A stretch of 64,000 nt of DNA from Reticulitermes speratus (GCA_021186555.1 JAJKFL010000004.1:26812406-26876405), one strand, 5' to 3'; numbered from the stretch's first letter, positions 1-11,639 are shown. The notes: a model not told the origin generated them from the sequence alone. Numbers and translations are program-made.

Positions 1-1099
1 CATCATGAACTTGGTAGTGTAGATTTTTCTTTTCAAAGGGAATCTAGACATTGGACTGTGCAGCGAATAGAATAGCCCTATAGAAATATGATCTTAAGCA
101 TTTGTGGCATCAAAAATGAAATCTGAGACAAACTACCATGTGAAGATGGAAATGTTATGTGTTTTATGAGTGACACAGCTGATGCCTTGGCTTCTGCCTC
201 AGAGTAGGAAGACCAACAGACTGAGCAGTCGATATTTCTTGGTGCAAATGGATTCCAGGCATCAGACTACACAGTGAATATCTTCCCCATAGAAGTGTGG
301 TATGTGTGAGTGAAAGCTTTCATGGCAGCTGTATGCAGTGATGTCTCAGGTGGTCAGCCATGTGAAGATGAAGTTTCCAACGTTTCGGAGACTCTCCATC
401 ATTATGATGATGTTACTCGTACATAACTTGAGCTAATCGCGGTCATTAAGGGGGGTGGGGGAGGAACAAACATCTACTATGTTGACTGACATTGTGTAGC
501 ACTGAATGATGTAGTTTTCCCTCGTTTATTGCAGTGCGTTGGGTGGAGTGCCCACGGTGTGTTGGGCAAAACCGCGTTGCACAAAGTTTTTATGGGGAAA
601 ACAGGGTTATGCGAATGTGGACGCTTATGGACCCCCCACCCCCCAATGCTTAAAAGTACACACTTTTTTGTATATTAAACATTACAATGCTTGGGTAGTT
701 AATACTGCCAGCGTCTGCGAGTGTTGAATGAGGAATTGACTGCGTTTATCCACGTGCATTTAAATTTGTTAGTGTTTGGCAGTACTATTTTTTCGCGTAT
801 ATTAATTATTTTCAGCTTTGTATAGTGAAAACCGCGTTGGGCGAAGGGTTACTGTATAGTAGGAGTCGAATTCGGAGGGATATATCAGAAAGTGATCTAA
901 GCCTATCGTACAGTCGTATCGAAATTTTTGCCTGCATAATATATAAAAGAGCTCAGGACGGCCAGTTTACAGCACGGATTTTTAAGTCTGATCCCAGAAG
1001 AATCGTGTTCTTTGTCGTGATAAGTTCCCCCCCCCCCCCCGAGTGGATTACAGCTCTCTCGCTTCCTCTTCAAATCTCTCTATGGTGCCACTGACCATC
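1..1099. other. intergenic, no gene seen
   Basis: No convincing coding region. The short open frames here are low-complexity or repeat-like. A phrase close to AACCGCGTTGGGCGAAGGG near 829-850 recurs in altered form near 571 and, inverted, near 19,425-19,460, so part of this stretch is an old interspersed repeat. A degenerate hammerhead-like hairpin at 365-410 is listed separately. Confidence 0.5.
365..410 (-). ncRNA. degenerate hammerhead-like motif
   Basis: On the minus strand a GGAGAGTCTCC hairpin is followed directly by GAAACGTT, and it is preceded by AATGATG where a hammerhead would have CTGATGA. This resembles the better preserved copies at 5,108 and 27,641, but the first core block is damaged. 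Probably an inactive relic. Confidence 0.25.
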
Positions 1100-1170
1100 T
1101 TCTAGACCCCTTCTTTGTATGTCCTATTCGACTTGCTTCTTCCAATCTTCTGGGGGGGGGGGGGGGGGGG
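1027..1170. repeat. C and G homopolymer runs
   Basis: About 14 C at 1027-1040 and about 19 G at 1152-1170. The G run interrupts the LINE fragment at 1100-1445. Run lengths in such tracts are unreliable in assemblies. Confidence 0.8.
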
Positions 1171-1445
1171 TCTACCTCTCTCTCGTCTACAGGGTGGGTG
1201 CCACTGAAGTATCTTCTTTGGCCGGCGATGATCTCCCATTCTTCTAACATGCCCGTACCACTGCAATCGTCGTTCTTCCATTTTTTCTATCACATTTTTT
1301 TCCCCTATTTATTCTTCTGTTTATTTCTTCACTGGTGATCCTTTGCAGTCTTGATACCTTACAGCTTCTTCTCATAAAGTCCATTTCTACAGCTTCCAGC
1401 CTTTTTGTGTCCCTCTTCGTTATTTCACAAACTTCCGATCCGTTT
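1100..1445 (-). mobile_element. LINE 3' fragment, antisense
   Basis: Minus-strand translation gives RRLQWYGHVRRMGDHRRPKK, the hallmark end of the reverse-transcriptase ORF of insect RTE/BovB-like LINEs. Further upstream on that strand are KRDTKRLEAVEMDFMRRSC and EINRR remnants, typical of the region shortly before the C-terminus. Frame breaks and the G homopolymer show it is dead. Its ends are not defined. Confidence 0.7.
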
Positions 1446-3084
1446 TATTGTTTTTATGTATAATTATATTCAAACTATGGCTTTTTTAATGATACAGTCT
1501 GGAAAATTCACTCCGGGGCACAGGTCGAAAGGGGATGTGATATTTTCATTCTCTTTGCAAGCTGCAGGTGTCTGAGTGTGTCTTACTGTCATTATGTATT
1601 AAATAGGAAGAGATCGTACAGTTCAAGACTACAGTCTGGGATGCAACACTGTAGTTTGGTACAAGGGTGCCAGTGTTGACAGAGGAACCTGCACCGCCAT
1701 CTTCTGGGTAAAGGAGTCACAGCACTAGTTTAAAATTTAATCAACATTAACAGTTTGTTTTGTACTTATTTTAATTCGAATTGATACGTCTTTAACCTGC
1801 CACCCACCCTATGGCCCTTGAAATAAATTGTTGACCTCGCTGTCTAATGTGTACAAGTAACGTAGATGGGTGAAAGAAGGTCACACTAAGTACAGGACCG
1901 TCGGTCATGGCAACATCAACCACCGTCTCCAATATTAATAACAGATATATGAGACGTAATCGAAGTTATGTAAGGTTTCTGTGTGCTTTTTTATATCTTA
2001 AATTACGGGTATTAATGTCTACTGAGTGATTTGCAAAATTCCTACCAATTTCAATTGTCACGTTTCTGCAAGCGCCCTTATAACAAACTGAGTCTAGGCA
2101 TGACCTTAGAGTACCTGTTTTTATTACTCTGGGACAGATCAGAGCTGTGGGACCAGTCTTTCACGTAGAAGTGTCATTTACTACCGATACATCGATCGGA
2201 TGTGATATCTGAAAAATGTCGATATCGCCAGATGTCTTTCGAAAGTGCTGAAAGACCGGAACTCTTGTTCCTTTACAGAAAATTTGGGGAGGTGTTTTGT
2301 GTTTGTTACGGAAAAGAAATGTGTATGTAACCATAGTACTTAATGCAAATTAAAGCAGTATCCAGTCTTTAATACTACTAATGTTATTTACAGAAAAAAA
2401 CTTATTCAGTTGATATTGACGTACGACAATTTGTCATACAAATAAAGACAATACACAGTGTTGAAGGCTGAATGTCGTTACGTACTTAAGCAGTCTTCAA
2501 GAACCATTTACCGGTTGAACGATATTTACACGGAATTATATTTCTATTGTCATTATCTGTAAGTACTGTTGTGTACTGGGATTCGAACCTGCGACTTGAG
2601 GCTAGTACACTGTGCGTGGACATAAAAAAGTCCATAATGGGCTCCTAGTTTATTCCACACGCTCTCTTCAGCGCTTTCCTTTTCTTTCGTTTGGAGCAGA
2701 GAGGTAGAAGATTCCGAAAATCGCTGTATTCTTTCATGTCTGTGAAGTCGAGAAGTGTTCTGTAAACCGTATGATCAGGTGATGCGTTGTAGGTATGTGT
2801 TGAACTCGTGTGTCACTCTGTGTGAGGACGAGGTTTGACTCACTGCGAGAGAAAGTTTGTCCGAAAGGGCTGCCGGGGTTTGACCCTTACTAGTGAAGGT
2901 ATCCAGTGCACAACGAAGCGTGGAAGGAGGGCCATGTCGGTAAGATACAACGTACTACAAGAGTGAACTTTTCCTTTCCTCTCATTTGCTTTGTAGGTCA
3001 ATGCGATGAAGAAACTAACAGTGCTGCACTGGCGCAGACTTTAATCGCAGCACGCTAATGTTGGTCTAAATATCGGGTATGGGA
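1446..3084. other. intergenic, no gene seen
   Basis: No long open frame and no family motif. Near 2,579-2,600 the phrase GGGATTCGAACCTGCGAC matches a tRNA B-box/T-arm and probably marks an old SINE head. Otherwise I see nothing I can name. Confidence 0.45.
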
Positions 3085-3650
3085 TCGTGGACAGTATTAG
3101 GACCCAGACTTCCTACCACACTAGCCTTTTTAGGTGCATTCGCAAAATTGCGAAAAACGACTATTAGCTTCGTCATGTCTGACCGCACGGAACAACTCTG
3201 TTCACACTGGACGGATTTTCATGAAATCTGATATTTGAGGATATCTCGAAAATCTGTCTAGAAAATTCAAGTTTGATTAAAATCCGGAAAGAATAACTGG
3301 TACTTTACATGAAGACGTATATGCTTTTTTGATAATATCTCGCTGAATTCTTCTTAGAATGAGAAATTTTTCAGGCAAAAGTTGTAGAGAAAACCAAAAG
3401 ACACGTTTTATTTTCAATATTTTTTTTCCGAAAATCGTGCCGTTTATGAGATAATGTGGACAAATATGTTAAAGCCAGACAGGCAACAGATGTCAATATA
3501 ATACGGCGTAGAAAATATGCGATTTACATGCCGGATAACTAATGTAAGTATACAGACACACACATCATAATATGTAATGCTTATTGCTTTTCCACAGCAA
3601 CAATGGTTACGCGAACGCGCCTCAATGTTACCTTGTACGTACATTGTCTC
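3085..3650 (+). repeat. unclassified interspersed repeat, copy 1
   Basis: Shares a string of phrases, in the same order, with 51,100-51,530 and 56,850-57,310: TTTTAGG then TTCGCAAAATTGCG, TTCGTCATGTCTG, ATGAAATCTGATATTTG, then AAAATTCAAGTTTGATTAAA. It then has an ATGAAGAC step and, near 3,590-3,660, a stretch around CAACAATGGTTACGCGAACG that matches GCAACAGTGGTTATGCAAAT in copy 3. No coding potential. Family unknown to me. Confidence 0.55.
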
Positions 3651-4689
3651 TCTTGTTATAGATCGTTTCTATAATTTCTGAAGTATATGTAGCGTAAAGG
3701 CTGAAGTCCACCCACACTTTTTGTATGAAGTTTGTAATATATAAGGTAGCATATTAACCTGTGTCGGTGTGCCCCAAAAAGTAGGTCTTTTTTAACAGAT
3801 TTTAAATCAATGTAACATATTGTTGTTAGGATAGTTTAAATCCTTTACCTGAATTATATTTATAAACTCGGCCAGCTGGTACCGCACAGTAAACATTCGG
3901 TGATAAAAACCAGTCTGTTGTTGCTGTATAGGGAAATAATCGGTTTTTGATCTGAGCCTCACACAAATCTCATAAATGCATGCTGTGGACAGATCGTAGG
4001 GTTTTTTAATATATAAAACCTGGTGGTACGTATCTTAGCGATTGGACTTAAAAGGTTAATGTTGATTCTATTGGAATCTGTACTTATTATAAAATGCAAA
4101 TGGAACTTTTAACATTTCTAAACAGGCTCATCTTCCAATCAAAATGGCATACACCATAAGCTGTAGTCCTAGATTTTATGAAGATCTAAAAACTTTTGTA
4201 TGAAACGTTTTTCATTATGGCGTGTAACTTAAGATTTTGAAGTAAATATCTGCAGTGTACTGCCCATTTTCACTCGTCAGTTTAGTGGCGGAACTTGATG
4301 TCAAATGGTAGCTGTATTAACCAGTGCAGACTCTTTACCTGTTTGTGTGAGGAAACACGTGATGCGAAGTGGTTCGCTTTTAATTTAGCCTAAGGGTATT
4401 AATCCTGTAAGAGGAGGTCACTTCAAGGTCTACAATAAAATAATTTGTTATTCTTTTTTTTATTAAAAGCAGTATGTAATATCAACATTGGTTACTAACT
4501 TTTGTATTCACATGGAAGGGTCGATTGGAGTCCTGGCTCTCGAAGAGAGGTTCTGACCACGAGTAACGGAATGCCTACAATGTGTGCATGGTCATCTGAA
4601 AGGAGTTCCTGAGAAGACAAAAAAATGTCTCCCCCCAAGGAAAGTTGACCGCTAGTTTATTTGTTAACACTAGGATTTGCACTAGCCAC
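3651..4689. other. intergenic, no gene seen
   Basis: AT-rich DNA with no supportable gene or recognised repeat. Confidence 0.4.
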
Positions 4690-4965
4690 TATTCTTCCAT
4701 GGGGCCGGGTGAGGTAGTCGGCAAAGCGAATAGGCAGGCTACTTGCTGGGTCCGGGGCAGGAATCCGGTAGGAGCAAGAGATTTTATCTTCTCCAAAACT
4801 TCGAGACCGACTCTGGGGCCCACCCAGACTTCTGTTCAATGGGTATCGGGGTTATTTTCAGGGGATAAGGCACCCTGGGAGTGAAATTAAACACTTCCAT
4901 CCAGTGCCGAGGTTAAGAGTCAGTGGAAGTATATATTTAATCCCCCTAATATTTACCTTTACCTT
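4690..4965 (+). mobile_element. tRNA-derived SINE, family A
   Basis: Starts with a tRNA-like head (GGTAGTCGGCAAAGCGAATA) and carries the family A body: CTGGGGCCCACCCAG, then CAATGGGTATCGGGG, then GGGGATAAGGCACCC. It ends in TTTACCTTTACCTTTAC. The same order of blocks recurs at 6,605 and 28,627 on this strand and in antisense at other sites. Divergent and inactive. Confidence 0.65.
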
Positions 4966-5107
4966 TACTTATTCTTCCCGTTCTGTCAACTTGGAAGTGT
5001 AGGTATAGAAGAAAGGGTAGTATTAATATAGATCCTAAAAGAAAATGATATTTCACTCTTATCAATATTACAGTCACATCCAACACACACACTTGCAATA
5101 CGTAATC

Positions 5108-5146
5108 AGGCTACCGGTTTCAGCTCAAAGAGCCATCATCAGGCCT
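5108..5146 (-). ncRNA. hammerhead-ribozyme-like motif
   Basis: Read on the minus strand: an outer arm AGGC, then CTGATGA, one extra T, a hairpin GGCTC-TTT-GAGCT, GAAAC, CG, GTA, then the outer arm GCCT, which pairs exactly with AGGC. This is the three-way layout of a type I hammerhead: core CUGANGA, GAAA, cleavage triplet GUA. Stem III is only two pairs (AC/GU). The extra U between core and stem II departs from the textbook form. Activity is untested. Confidence 0.5.
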
Positions 5147-5929
5147 ATGACATAAAACCATGAAAATCAAACTCCGTACATTTTTATAAGACGAAAAACT
5201 TCCCCCGCCTCTTTACAATTACATATACAAAAAGTATGTACATGTACATGTGCATGTATACACCAACGGGGATGTCTAATATTAAAATTATAAACGCTGG
5301 TCAAGCGTATATCCGCGCTACAGAAACTATTAAAATTAAAAGGAAAGGGTTTGAGGGATTTGGTTGGATTTAAGGGCCTCAGGACAGAGTGCATTGTTGG
5401 GATCTTTTAAACACGGAAATGAACCTTCGCGCTGCATGAAAAGCTGGGAGTTTTCTGCTTGAGAGTAAATCTTAGCCTCCCAAAGAGGTCTCTGCTGAAT
5501 CGTGGTAATTCTGAGCTGTGCGATTTGTCGGTTGCGCTGACAGATTTCAATAAGGCATAAAGTTGATTCGATCGTAGACCCAGTGACCAAGTGACGACAT
5601 GAATTACGCATACCGTAATCGAAGCCAAGAAATTTATGGAGTGTGTGTGTGTGATGAAGTAACAAAATAACATAATTATGACGTAACGTAGCCTATCTGG
5701 CAGGAACATAATGGTTAGCGGACATCGACCGAATCCACGTGTTACCCGTTTGTGTTCTGCAGGTAAGACTTCAGGGACAATCTGCTTTGTATTTAATATC
5801 ACTGCCATAGTATTCTCTCCAGTTGCAGTATAATGTCGATGAATTGACGGGAAGACGACGAATAAGATGTAAGCAGCTACTGGATGATCTTAAGGAAACT
5901 AAACGATATTGAAAATTCAAATATGAAGC

Positions 5930-6062
5930 ACCAATATTTAACAACCAACTGAATGCAATTTTTTTTATTTAAATCTATTTTATGGTTTTATGAATTTAAT
6001 TCATAAAACCATAAAATAGTTTTAAATAAAAAGTGCATTTAGTTGGTTGTTAAATATTGAAA
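5930..6062. repeat. near-perfect inverted repeat (MITE-like)
   Basis: The left arm begins ATATTTAACAACCAACTGAA and the right arm ends TTCATTCAGTT-like in reverse (TTTAGTTGGTTGTTAAATAT). The arms meet at GAATTTAATTC with almost no spacer, so about 60 bp folds onto about 60 bp. No coding capacity. GAAGCACCA occurs just outside each arm (near 5,924 and 6,098). Confidence 0.8.
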
Positions 6063-6175
6063 GAAAAATGCACGGTAAATGTAAGATAAAATTTATGAAG
6101 CACCAGTTTGCACTCTGTTGAGAACTCGCTTTGGAAGAGGCTATAGATCTGTCGTAAGACAGACTAAGGAATTGA

Positions 6176-6240
6176 TTGGTTAATTAATTAATTAATTGAC
6201 AATGCTGAAGGCTGGAAGGTTCGATTCCCGGCAGGGCCAA
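6176..6240 (+). repeat. TTAA microsatellite plus SINE head
   Basis: A (TTAA)n run at about 6,176-6,198 is followed by GGTTCGATTCCCGGCAGGG, a tRNA T-arm/B-box typical of SINE heads. The following 300 bases show no gene. Confidence 0.5.
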
Positions 6241-6555
6241 ATGATTTATCTCTTTTACAAAGCATCTAGAGCGGCCATGCGTGTGACTGTGTATCAGTCG
6301 TAAGCATTTTGGTTTACCATTCCCGATTTTATATTCGTTGTGAACTAATATAAGACCCACATTTTAAATAACTACAGCACACCTCTGTCATGTACTGTAT
6401 CAGTTGTGTGTTTTGTCCGTTATGCTATATAAGTGTAAACCATTAACAGATTGGCGTTCTGCCTGAAGATGACCATGTTGTCCATGACACTTGGGAGGAA
6501 TACCAAATATGGTTTTAACAGCATGTGTACTTGGTTGCTTGTATCATTACTCATG

Positions 6556-6557
6556 GT

Positions 6558-6604
<47 letters not shown>
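6556..6604 (+). repeat. (ATT)n microsatellite
   Basis: ATA repeats turning into TTA repeats, about 49 bp, directly before the family A SINE at 6,605. Confidence 0.85.
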
Positions 6605-6890
6605 GAGGATCAGAGATAGCGTAGTCGGTAAAGCGACTAGCTACGGTCTGGGTGATCCGAATCCCGCCAGGGAAAAGAGACTTTGCTTTGCAATGTCCAG
6701 ACCGGCTTTGGGGCCCACGTAGCCTATTCAATGGGCACCGGTGTCCTTTCCCTGGGGCAAAGCGGCTGGTGAATGATGTTGAACACTTACCGTCATCTAG
6801 CGCCAAGGCGAAGAATGAGTGGAGCTATACTTCTACTCCGTCTATATGCCTTCATGGCGTAGACAGGGGCAACTTTAACTTTTATTCAAT
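6605..6890 (+). mobile_element. tRNA-derived SINE, family A
   Basis: The best preserved sense copy. The tRNA-like head has TAGCGTAGTCGGTAAAGCGA (A-box region) and GATCCGAATCCCGCCAGGG (B-box region). The body has TTTGGGGCCCACGTAG, CAATGGGCACCGGTG and CCCTGGGGCAAAGCGG. The tail runs from CATGGCGTAGACAGGGGCAA to AACTTTAACTTTTA. The open frames across it are accidental. Confidence 0.75.
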
Positions 6891-7074
6891 ATTATTATTA
6901 TTAAATCTTAATGTCTTGTTTTTGCTGTTGTCAAACACCTTGGTGGAATGAATTATGCACATTACTGGTAGCGTTAGAATTAGATTTGTTATGTGCAGAA
7001 TTGTAATTTAAACCTTGGACGGAATGAATTACTTCAAAGTCCTTACCGTATTTGGGAGATAATATCAAACTGGA

Positions 7075-7200
7075 TCTTAAAGAGCATATGAACTGGATTT
7101 ATCTGGCTCAGGATGTGGGCCAGTGCCGGGCTCCTGTGAACACCATTAAAATTCCGGGTTCCGTAAAAAGGGCAGAGGAGTCTTCTGATTAGCTGAGAGA
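7075..7200 (+). mobile_element. LINE 3' end fragment (RTE-like)
   Basis: The translation contains WIYLAQDVGQCRAPVN, then IKIPGSVK. This is the usual last segment (W-x-LAQDR-x-x-WRA-x-VN ... NLRVP) of the RTE-like LINE that recurs in this window. Severely 5'-truncated. Confidence 0.65.
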
Positions 7201-8227
7201 ATATTTATGTCTTCATTTAAAGTGCGAAAGTTGCTTGATTGTATAATTGTATCCAAATCCATTAATACGTGCGGAAAAATGTCATGGCGAACAGACAGGA
7301 AGATATGCTAAAGCGTATAGGGTACCTGAGTTGTTGAGGAGTGGATGCAGTCCAATCTGTTTTGAGTTTCAGAGCGTTGTACTATAACATTAAATTAAAG
7401 AGACTCATATTCTAAACAGATACGAAAAGGGTACAGTTATCCTGCCTATTTCAATACTCTCTGTATTTGAGAAACCAGTAGGAAATTTAACACATACTTT
7501 GTTTCAGAATTAACTTTCACTGAAACCCATCCAACCGAACACTTGGATGCATGATGTACAACAACGTGTATGTTCCCTACATTCAATGGTGAGAGTTGAA
7601 ACCAGTCCGCTGCTGCGTCAGAGAAACTTTCTGTTGTCGACTGTCGTTTTGCTGCCACCACTACACCACCTTTCGAAACTTTAATCGCGGCTAGAAACTT
7701 CATGGGGTACGTCAGTTGTTCCTGAACGTCAAAAGGCGCGCCTGTGTGCATCGGCTACGCCAGAGACTCGGGATTGTCGTCACGTTTGCATTAAAGTAAA
7801 GTGCATACCGGGGTGTAGGACAAGCACTTCCACAGCAATATCTACAAGTAAGTATAAAAACCGGCATTATTTATTCGTATAAATGATTCGAATTACTTAA
7901 AACAATATTTTTAAATTAAATAGAGTTATGTTAAGCCTTCGTAAGATTGGCAAGTCGTTTCGTACTCTGTGTATATAATGACTCTCTACCAGCTAAGTTT
8001 ATGTCATTAAAACAACACTCTTTAATATTATAAATATCTAACCACGAATCTATTTTCAAGATATGTCAAATGGAACATTATTTCCTGTATCAGATGATTA
8101 AAAATATCCGATATATGTTCTGGTTCTCCACTATTCCGTATCTAAACAAATATTAATTAATAATTTGTAACTTAGTAAAAGTGGGGAATGTCAGACGCAT
8201 ATAAATCAGTAATGTAAGAATGATTTT
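7201..8227. other. intergenic, no gene seen
   Basis: No gene or named repeat can be supported. The minus-strand open frame at 7,446-7,751 has no domain that I recognise. Confidence 0.4.
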
Positions 8228-8363
8228 GAAGTAATGATTGGAAGACGAAATTTAGGTCGCCCACGTCGCAGATGGAGTGAACTTGAGGGCTGATGTATAA
8301 GTTCGGAACAGGCATTAATGCCTAATCCATGAAGCGAAGAAGAAGAAGAAGAAGTAATGATTG
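8228..8363 (+). mobile_element. short LINE stub with 13-bp target duplication
   Basis: The sequence GAAGTAATGATTG occurs at 8,228-8,240 and again at 8,351-8,363, flanking about 110 bp. The insert reads as the 3' end of a LINE (NLGRPRRRWSEL-like), followed by GCATTAATGCCTAATCCATG and a GAA-repeat tail at its right end. A perfect duplication, a simple-repeat tail and strong 5' truncation are the signature of target-primed reverse transcription. Confidence 0.8.
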
Positions 8364-8629
8364 ATTCTGATTGAACTGTTTCTCCTCGCAGTAGTTTCAC
8401 TTTATGCGCCATGCTGGCTCTTCGCCCTACGTGCTTCGGTACCTACAGATGAAGTCCACATAGCCCTATAACAATTGTCAACATCATTACGAATTTTGAT
8501 TAAGCTGATTAATATTGGCCTCTATCTCTTCTGTGCCAGAAATGAAATTAATGGCACTTTCGTGCATAAAATACAACTCTTCGGAATTTTTTCCTCTCCT
8601 AATTTATCACTCTGTGAAAAGTAATTTAA

Positions 8630-9180
8630 AGTAACCAACTCCGCGAGTTAAAGTCCTGCTTGAGAAGCTTATAGTTTCTCAGCTAGTTAAGAAATTTCCC
8701 GCATTTTATGAAGCCCAAAACTTACTAATGCTTTCACAAGAATCTGTCACTTGTCTCTTTATGAGCCAGTTGAATTCAGTCCACGCCCAACTATCATTTT
8801 CTTAATATAAATTTTAATATTATTTTCCAATCTACGCCCAGGTCTTCCAAATGGTTTCATCCATTCAGGTTTTTCCACCAAACCTGTAAGCATTTCTTTT
8901 CTTTACCATGCGAAACACATGCCCCGCCCATCCCATCCTCCTAGATTTGATCGTTCTAATAATATTGGGCGAGATGTACACGTCATGAAGCGCCCTCATT
9001 ATGCAATTATCTATAGCCTCCTGTTACTTACTTCATCTAAGATCAAAATATTCTCGTCATCACCATTTTCTCAATCACCCTCATTCTTTGTTCTTTTTTA
9101 ATGTGGGAGACCAAGTTTCACTGCCATATCAAACAACAGGCAAAACCATAGCTCTCTGTATTTTAAATCTTTATAACCTT
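8630..9180 (-). mobile_element. LINE 3' end, antisense (RTE-like)
   Basis: Antisense blocks shared with 11,025, 20,930, 46,165 and 54,410: AAAGTCCTGCTTGAGAAGC, then AAGAAATTTCCCGCATTTTA, then CCTCCTAGATTTGATCG and CAAGTTTCACTGCCATATCA. On the minus strand these correspond to the last part of the reverse-transcriptase ORF and the 3' untranslated region. Decayed. Confidence 0.65.
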
Positions 9181-10542
9181 AGACAGCAAATGAAAAGACA
9201 AAGGTAGCGAGCAGTCCTTGAATTTAATCTGCTCTTAATTTCTTTATAAAGTGTAGTCATAACATACATATAAATTCGTATGAAAATATGCAAGTATTAG
9301 ATGATTATTATTATTATTCCTTTTATTAAGTAGTTTTCTTTGCAAAAGCACCGAAAAACTGACGTTGGAAAATACCGAAAGAGCGGCGAGAGTCTTAATA
9401 GTTGGATTCATCTGGCTCAGAATGCCAGTCTCTTGTTAACATTAAAATTTCGGCATCTGTACAAGGAGATAAGCCAAGTGACTCTAAGTTTCTCAAAACA
9501 GACTCTGGTCCATGCAGTTAGTTGCTTAATTATGATAAGTTGATAAGTTACGTACAACGGTAAACACTGCCAATTAACGAAAATCAGATAGTCCTGCTTC
9601 TTAACACTTCGATGATCAAAATTGAACTAAGTAATGTTCTAAACTCGGTTTGTACCTCGAACAAAATAACAGCTTCACGTTTACAAATATCAGTTGGCTA
9701 AGGAAATTTAGGAGAAAAATCGACCCTTATTTCGAGTACCCAACAAAACCTGTAATGACACTGTATGGGCGAAAGGGGATTATTAAACTTTCACAATTGG
9801 TGCATGTAGGTTACACTGTCCTTCAAAGAATTACGGCTCAAATTAGCCGGTCAAGACAAAAACACTATAACCATTCTCTTCTTACGTTCACGAGATGTCA
9901 CTCACATTTTCAACAACATGTCTCAATACAGATTACACAACAAATCTGCTACATGCTGAAACGCAATAACCTAGAATGCATTTAATGAAACCAGCAGATA
10001 ATTTGAGCTCTTTCCAAACCAGCAACTTTCACCAGATTCATTTACTGCTTTACAACACATGGCCAAAGACCAACAGATGCACGACATGCGCCATCAATGA
10101 CCGCAAAGTAAGTCAGGGGCACTTTGTATGCAGAGTGCACAGGTGGGTGTGACGTCATCCATTGTTGTCGAACAGCAGCAGCAGCATTCTGACATCGCAC
10201 TAGGCAGTTGGGTGGACTCAAGCAGGCTGAGGCAGAAGAACAGTGAGTAACTGGGAATACCAGAGTAAGGTTAGGCCTAATGAATGCTAATTATGTCAGC
10301 GTAAATCATCAAGTTACTTCTTTCGGAAACTACTTCCCGTCAGTTGAAGACAATAAAGGTATTTCCGATTATTTGAAAGTTAAAAGTGCGACTGGACCAG
10401 GAGGGTTATAGAGAAATGTAAGGCAAGAAATTTCAGAACTGCAGCCTTTCTAGTTCTAGGTTTATGTGCCTCCGACGCCCGCCCTAAAGCAGAATTTCTC
10501 AGCAGATAGCAGTCCTGGATTATCCGTCTGTTTCCCTGTTTT
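9181..10542. other. intergenic with LINE scraps
   Basis: Around 9,405-9,530 (+) there is another LINE tail (GGATTCATCTGGCTCAGAAT, then CATTAAAATTTCGGCATC). The 111-codon frame at 9,650-9,985 has no recognised domain. No gene supported. Confidence 0.45.
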
Positions 10543-10635
10543 TATGTATTTATACCTACAAATCTGCATACACACATAAGTCTATGTATTTATACCTACA
10601 AATCTGCTTACACACATAGGTCTATGTATTTAACC
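10543..10635 (+). repeat. 40-bp tandem repeat, about 2.3 copies
   Basis: TATGTATTTATACCTACAAA starts at 10,543 and again at 10,583. The second unit differs from the first by only a few bases, and a third partial unit follows at 10,623. Confidence 0.85.
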
Positions 10636-10659
10636 ACGTGTGGAATTTCTTTCAACAAC

Positions 10660-10870
10660 TAAATGATTGGGCGGTTACTAGCCAACTTCGCAATTTGGAG
10701 GTCCGGGCTCGATCTCAGGGGGCCTGTGGTATTTGTTGCGGACAAAGAGGAATTTTAACAGGGTTTTCTCAGACTACTTCGGTCTTCCCCTTCAGTTAAC
10801 ATTCCACCAATGCTTGACAACCATATTCATTTACCTGTCGTCGGCGTTATGCATTCTGCATATTAATAGC
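10660..10870 (+). mobile_element. tRNA-headed SINE, family B
   Basis: Carries GGTCCGGGCTCGATCTCAGG (B-box region), GTTGCGGACAAAGAGG, then ACTACTTCGGTCTTCCCC and CATTCCACCAATGCTTGAC. The same blocks in the same order occur at 44,030-44,250, and in part at 57,760-57,910. Confidence 0.6.
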
Positions 10871-11024
10871 GTCGCTAAACAAACCACAATCCCAAGATCC
10901 TGTGTTTAACCGCTGTAGGCTTGCCACTTTTCCTGTCTTTTGAGTTCCGCGATGTACTGGTGCGATCGTTCGGCGTTACTAAAGAATACGCTTACTTCAT
11001 GGTTTAGAGATTAGCCTATTTCTG

Positions 11025-11470
11025 CACTAACTAACTAAATAACTGCATGGATCAGAGTCCGTCTTGAGACGTTAATAGGTCCTAAGACAGTCAAGAAATT
11101 CCCAACATTTTATGGAACCCAGAGGTTCATCACCGCATTCACAACAGCCCTTTACATGTCCGTATCCTGAGCCAGATCAATCCCATCCTTACCCCACCCT
11201 TCTTCTTAAAGATCAATTTTAATATTATTTTCCCATCTACGCCTAGGTATTTCAATTGGATTCTTTCCCTCAACTTTCCTCACCAAATCCCTGTATGAAC
11301 CTCTCCCCTTCCCCATACGTGCCACATGTCCCGCCCATCTCAATCTTCTTGATTTGATCACCCGAATAATATTTGATGAGGATTACAGATCATAAAGCTC
11401 CTCATTATGCAGTCTTCTCTGCTCCCCTGTTACCCCGTCCCTCTTAGGCTTTGTACACAAATAAGTAAAC
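11025..11470 (-). mobile_element. LINE 3' end, antisense (RTE-like)
   Basis: Same family as 8,630-9,180: ATGGATCAGAGTCCGTCTTG, AAGAAATTCCCAACATTTTA, TCCTGAGCCAGATCAATCC, CCCATCTACGCCTAGG, CAATCTTCTTGATTTGATC. Decayed and non-coding. Confidence 0.65.
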
Positions 11471-11639
11471 CAAATTTCATAAGTTCGATTCAGTTTACTA
11501 ATACTGACCTCAAGGTATAATTTAAAAATTGTTGTCCTTGGCTTATTTATGTGGAGCATGCAGTTTCACTCATGGTACTTCCCTGCTACGAGAAGTAAAC
11601 TGTTTCAGAAGGTGTGATGTAAAGGAAAGTTTACCCCGC

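Noticed and set aside
1027-1170. G and C runs as regulatory or structural elements
   Set aside because: Plain homopolymers at or inside a dead LINE copy, and prone to sequencing error.
2570-2605. tRNA-like B-box sequence
   Set aside because: No complete cloverleaf or acceptor stem. Better explained as a SINE head. The same holds for the heads at 6,219, 11,850 and 28,672.
5407-5808. 133-codon open frame, minus strand
   Set aside because: No domain, no signal for splicing or start context, and it overlaps another frame of similar length. Probably chance.
6467-6512. CTGAAGATGACC...GTCC block as a hammerhead
   Set aside because: The first core block fits CUGANGA, but no GAAA follows the hairpin. 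Too damaged to list.
9650-9985. 111-codon open frame
   Set aside because: No recognisable motif, begins at a non-ATG codon, composition like surrounding intergenic DNA.
10543-10635. possible CRISPR-like array
   Set aside because: Only two to three directly adjoining 40-bp units with no spacers, in a eukaryotic context. A plain tandem repeat.
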